Assembly (NCBI GenBank): GCA_020444005.1
Contig: JAHLLU010000154.1
Coordinates: forward strand, 1-5,525
Direction of reading: 5' to 3'
Length of the DNA: 5,525 nucleotides
Source: an archaeon
Lineage (GTDB): Archaea > Thermoproteota > Bathyarchaeia > TCS64
Shown here: positions 4,112-5,525 of the stretch, piece after piece
Numbering within the stretch: position 1 is the first letter of the stretch
Layout: each line of letters begins with the position of its first letter
Position numbers and translations under genes: made by a program
Notes under the pieces: model-generated
Databases searched by the model: none
What the model was told of the DNA's origin: nothing
The model's input: the letters and a program-made list of their open reading frames with translations, nothing else

Positions 4112-5494
4112 ATGACCCAAGATATTCTCATAAAAAACGGCTTCATCGTTACGATGAATAAAGAAAAGACCATCCTCCCTGATGGAGACATACACATTGT
4201 TGACGACAAGATAGCCGAGATAGGTGAAAACCTCAATGTACCCGACCCTGAATACACCGTAGATGCTAAACACCATCTAGTGATGCCCGGGTTTGTAAAC
4301 GCCCACAGTCATTTGCAACAATACTTCAGAGGTGTATACGAGTTAATGGGGGATTTCTTTGAGACTAATCTACCTTTAGAGGGATACCGCCGCCCCGAAC
4401 AGATGGAGACACTGGGACTTGCCTCATGCGCTGAGTTCATTTACGGTGGATGCACCACAAGTATGCTGGTTTATACTTATCCTGATGGTTACGCGAATGC
4501 TGTAAACGAGGCTGGTAACCGGTGTATAATTGCAGGTGACGTTGAACACGTTGACCTTGAGAAACTCAAACACGGTGAGTTCGTATACCTGCCTGAGAAA
4601 AGAGACGCGGCTGTTAAACGAGCGAAAGATCTTTACTTTAACTGGCATGGAAAGGCAGATGGCAGAATCACTACGCTAATGTGCCCCAAGGCGCCTGATA
4701 TGACAGAGCCCGAAGTTTACCTTGATTTCAAGGAGTTTGCTACTGAACATGATCTCTATATGACAACTCACTTGAGTCAGAGCATGCGTGAGTACAGGCA
4801 GGTAAAGAAGCTATATGGAAAGACACCTCCTCAGCATCTCTATGATCTCGGTGTAATGGATGAGAAGCTAAGCGGCGCGCATCTTACATATGGTACAGCA
4901 AAGGATTTCCAGTTAATCAAGGAGAAGGGAATGGCTATTCTCCACTGTCACAGTGTTGAGAGTCCATTGATCGACTGGATAGATATGGGAATACCCATCG
5001 GACTTGGCACTGACGACTATTATCATGACATGACCGACCTAATCAGAAAACAGAGAAACGGGGTAATCGCGCGAGGCTCCAAAACAGGTGGATACCTTGG
5101 AATGATAAACGGGTCGAGACGAACCACCCGTCCAAGCTTCTACAAGATGCTTGAGCTTGCCACCAGAGGCGGAGCTGAAGTATTTGGAATAGATGATAAG
5201 GTTGGTAGCCTTGAGGTGGGTAAGAAGGCAGATATCATCACATTCAACCTGATGAACCCCTATATCACACCTACACGTGACCCTATCACCAGTGTATTCC
5301 TCTATGGTATGCCGGGTGACATTGATCACGTAATCTGTGACGGTAACTTCCTGAAGAAGAATGGAAAACTTACAACTATCAAAATGAAGGAAGCACTAAC
5401 CAAGGCTCAGGCAACTTGTGACCAGATCATTGACAAGTTCTTCGCAGAACACCCTGATCAGGAAAAAATTTGGCGCGAAAAAGCCAACCAATAA
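4112..5494 (+). CDS. Metal-dependent amidohydrolase, TRZ/ATZ/SAH-deaminase group, atypical active site
   Basis: A 460-residue protein of the amidohydrolase superfamily (a metal-bound TIM barrel with a flanking beta-sandwich). The N-terminal ILIKNGFIVTMN strand and VMPGFVNAHSHL are classical. Metal ligands are all present: His65 and His67 (HSH), His220 (TTHLS), His257 (GAHLTY) and Asp301 (GTDD). The C-terminal VGSLEVGKKADIITFNL (364-380) is the second half of the sandwich, and a helical tail (423-460) is usual. Relatives deaminate S-adenosylhomocysteine, methylthioadenosine, guanine or cytosine, or hydrolyse triazines. Two features are unusual: the HxxE glutamate, which handles the ring nitrogen in those deaminases, is Gln223, and the family's HNPxSN-like loop is HCHSVES (278-284). 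Substrate is therefore unknown and may not be a typical aminopurine. It stands alone on the plus strand, divergent from the receiver gene, with its own TATA-like box and Shine-Dalgarno. No transporter or pathway partner is visible. Confidence 0.88.
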   Translation: MTQDILIKNGFIVTMNKEKTILPDGDIHIVDDKIAEIGENLNVPDPEYTVDAKHHLVMPGFVNAHSHLQQYFRGVYELMGDFFETNLPLEGYRRPEQMETLGLASCAEFIYGGCTTSMLVYTYPDGYANAVNEAGNRCIIAGDVEHVDLEKLKHGEFVYLPEKRDAAVKRAKDLYFNWHGKADGRITTLMCPKAPDMTEPEVYLDFKEFATEHDLYMTTHLSQSMREYRQVKKLYGKTPPQHLYDLGVMDEKLSGAHLTYGTAKDFQLIKEKGMAILHCHSVESPLIDWIDMGIPIGLGTDDYYHDMTDLIRKQRNGVIARGSKTGGYLGMINGSRRTTRPSFYKMLELATRGGAEVFGIDDKVGSLEVGKKADIITFNLMNPYITPTRDPITSVFLYGMPGDIDHVICDGNFLKKNGKLTTIKMKEALTKAQATCDQIIDKFFAEHPDQEKIWREKANQ

Positions 5495-5525
5495 CCCCAT
5501 ATTTTCCCCACCCCTTTCTAATCTA

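Noticed and set aside
5039..5329. Minus-strand open frame within the amidohydrolase gene
   Set aside because: It is antisense to conserved amidohydrolase sequence and has no recognisable domain.
5495..5525. Terminator after the amidohydrolase gene
   Set aside because: The short pyrimidine-rich stretch has only a four-T run and no hairpin, and the window ends too soon to judge.
1..5525. CRISPR array, insertion sequence, attachment site or defence island
   Set aside because: No regularly spaced repeats, transposase, integrase, terminal inverted repeats or defence-gene domains were seen on either strand.

Overview
The window looks archaeal. The evidence is a class I fumarase/tartrate dehydratase alpha subunit of the two-subunit kind, a MoaD/SAMP-type sulfur carrier beside a CTU1/NcsA/TtuA-family tRNA thiolase, a small double zinc-ribbon protein, and AT-rich TATA-like boxes placed about 26-30 bases before start codons, as expected for leaderless archaeal transcripts. 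Base composition is moderate, with mixed Arg codons. A lineage such as Asgard (Thorarchaeia-like) or another mesophilic archaeal MAG is possible, but this is an impression and cannot be proved from this sequence.

Layout. 2-535 (+) is the 3' part of a fumarate hydratase/tartrate dehydratase alpha-subunit gene, cut by the window start. 579-1889 (+) is an RsmB/NOP2/Sun-family RNA m5C methyltransferase with a NusB-like N-terminus. 1912-2196 (+) is a beta-grasp sulfur carrier ending in Gly-Gly, joined to the methyltransferase gene by a 22-base gap with a strong Shine-Dalgarno. 2229-3128 (+) is a PP-loop tRNA 2-thiolation enzyme with two zinc fingers and the three Fe-S cysteines, preceded by its own TATA-like box. 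3161-3412 (+) is an 83-residue double zinc-ribbon protein with a perfect inverted repeat between its TATA-like box and its start. 3418-3963 (-) is a stand-alone response-regulator receiver protein with an N-terminal coiled coil, convergent with the previous gene. A divergent intergenic region of about 150 bases follows. 4112-5494 (+) is a metal-dependent amidohydrolase of the TRZ/ATZ/SAH-deaminase group in which the usual HxxE glutamate is replaced by Gln.

Function. The middle block (m5C methyltransferase, sulfur carrier, tRNA thiolase) reads as a small RNA-modification neighbourhood. The carrier's C-terminal Gly-Gly is the natural sulfur donor for the adjacent thiolase. The flanking fumarase, receiver protein and amidohydrolase have no obvious link to it.

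Most worth a second look: (1) repeated, abrupt switches of third-codon-position composition inside single genes, between A/C-ending and G/T-ending codons; (2) a 14-base repeat shared by the putative operator and the early coding region of the zinc-ribbon gene; (3) the Glu-to-Gln change in the amidohydrolase; (4) inverted repeats lying between TATA box and start at two promoters. I found no mobile element, CRISPR array, tRNA or rRNA. Most of the window is ordinary archaeal housekeeping content, and I do not claim a new system.
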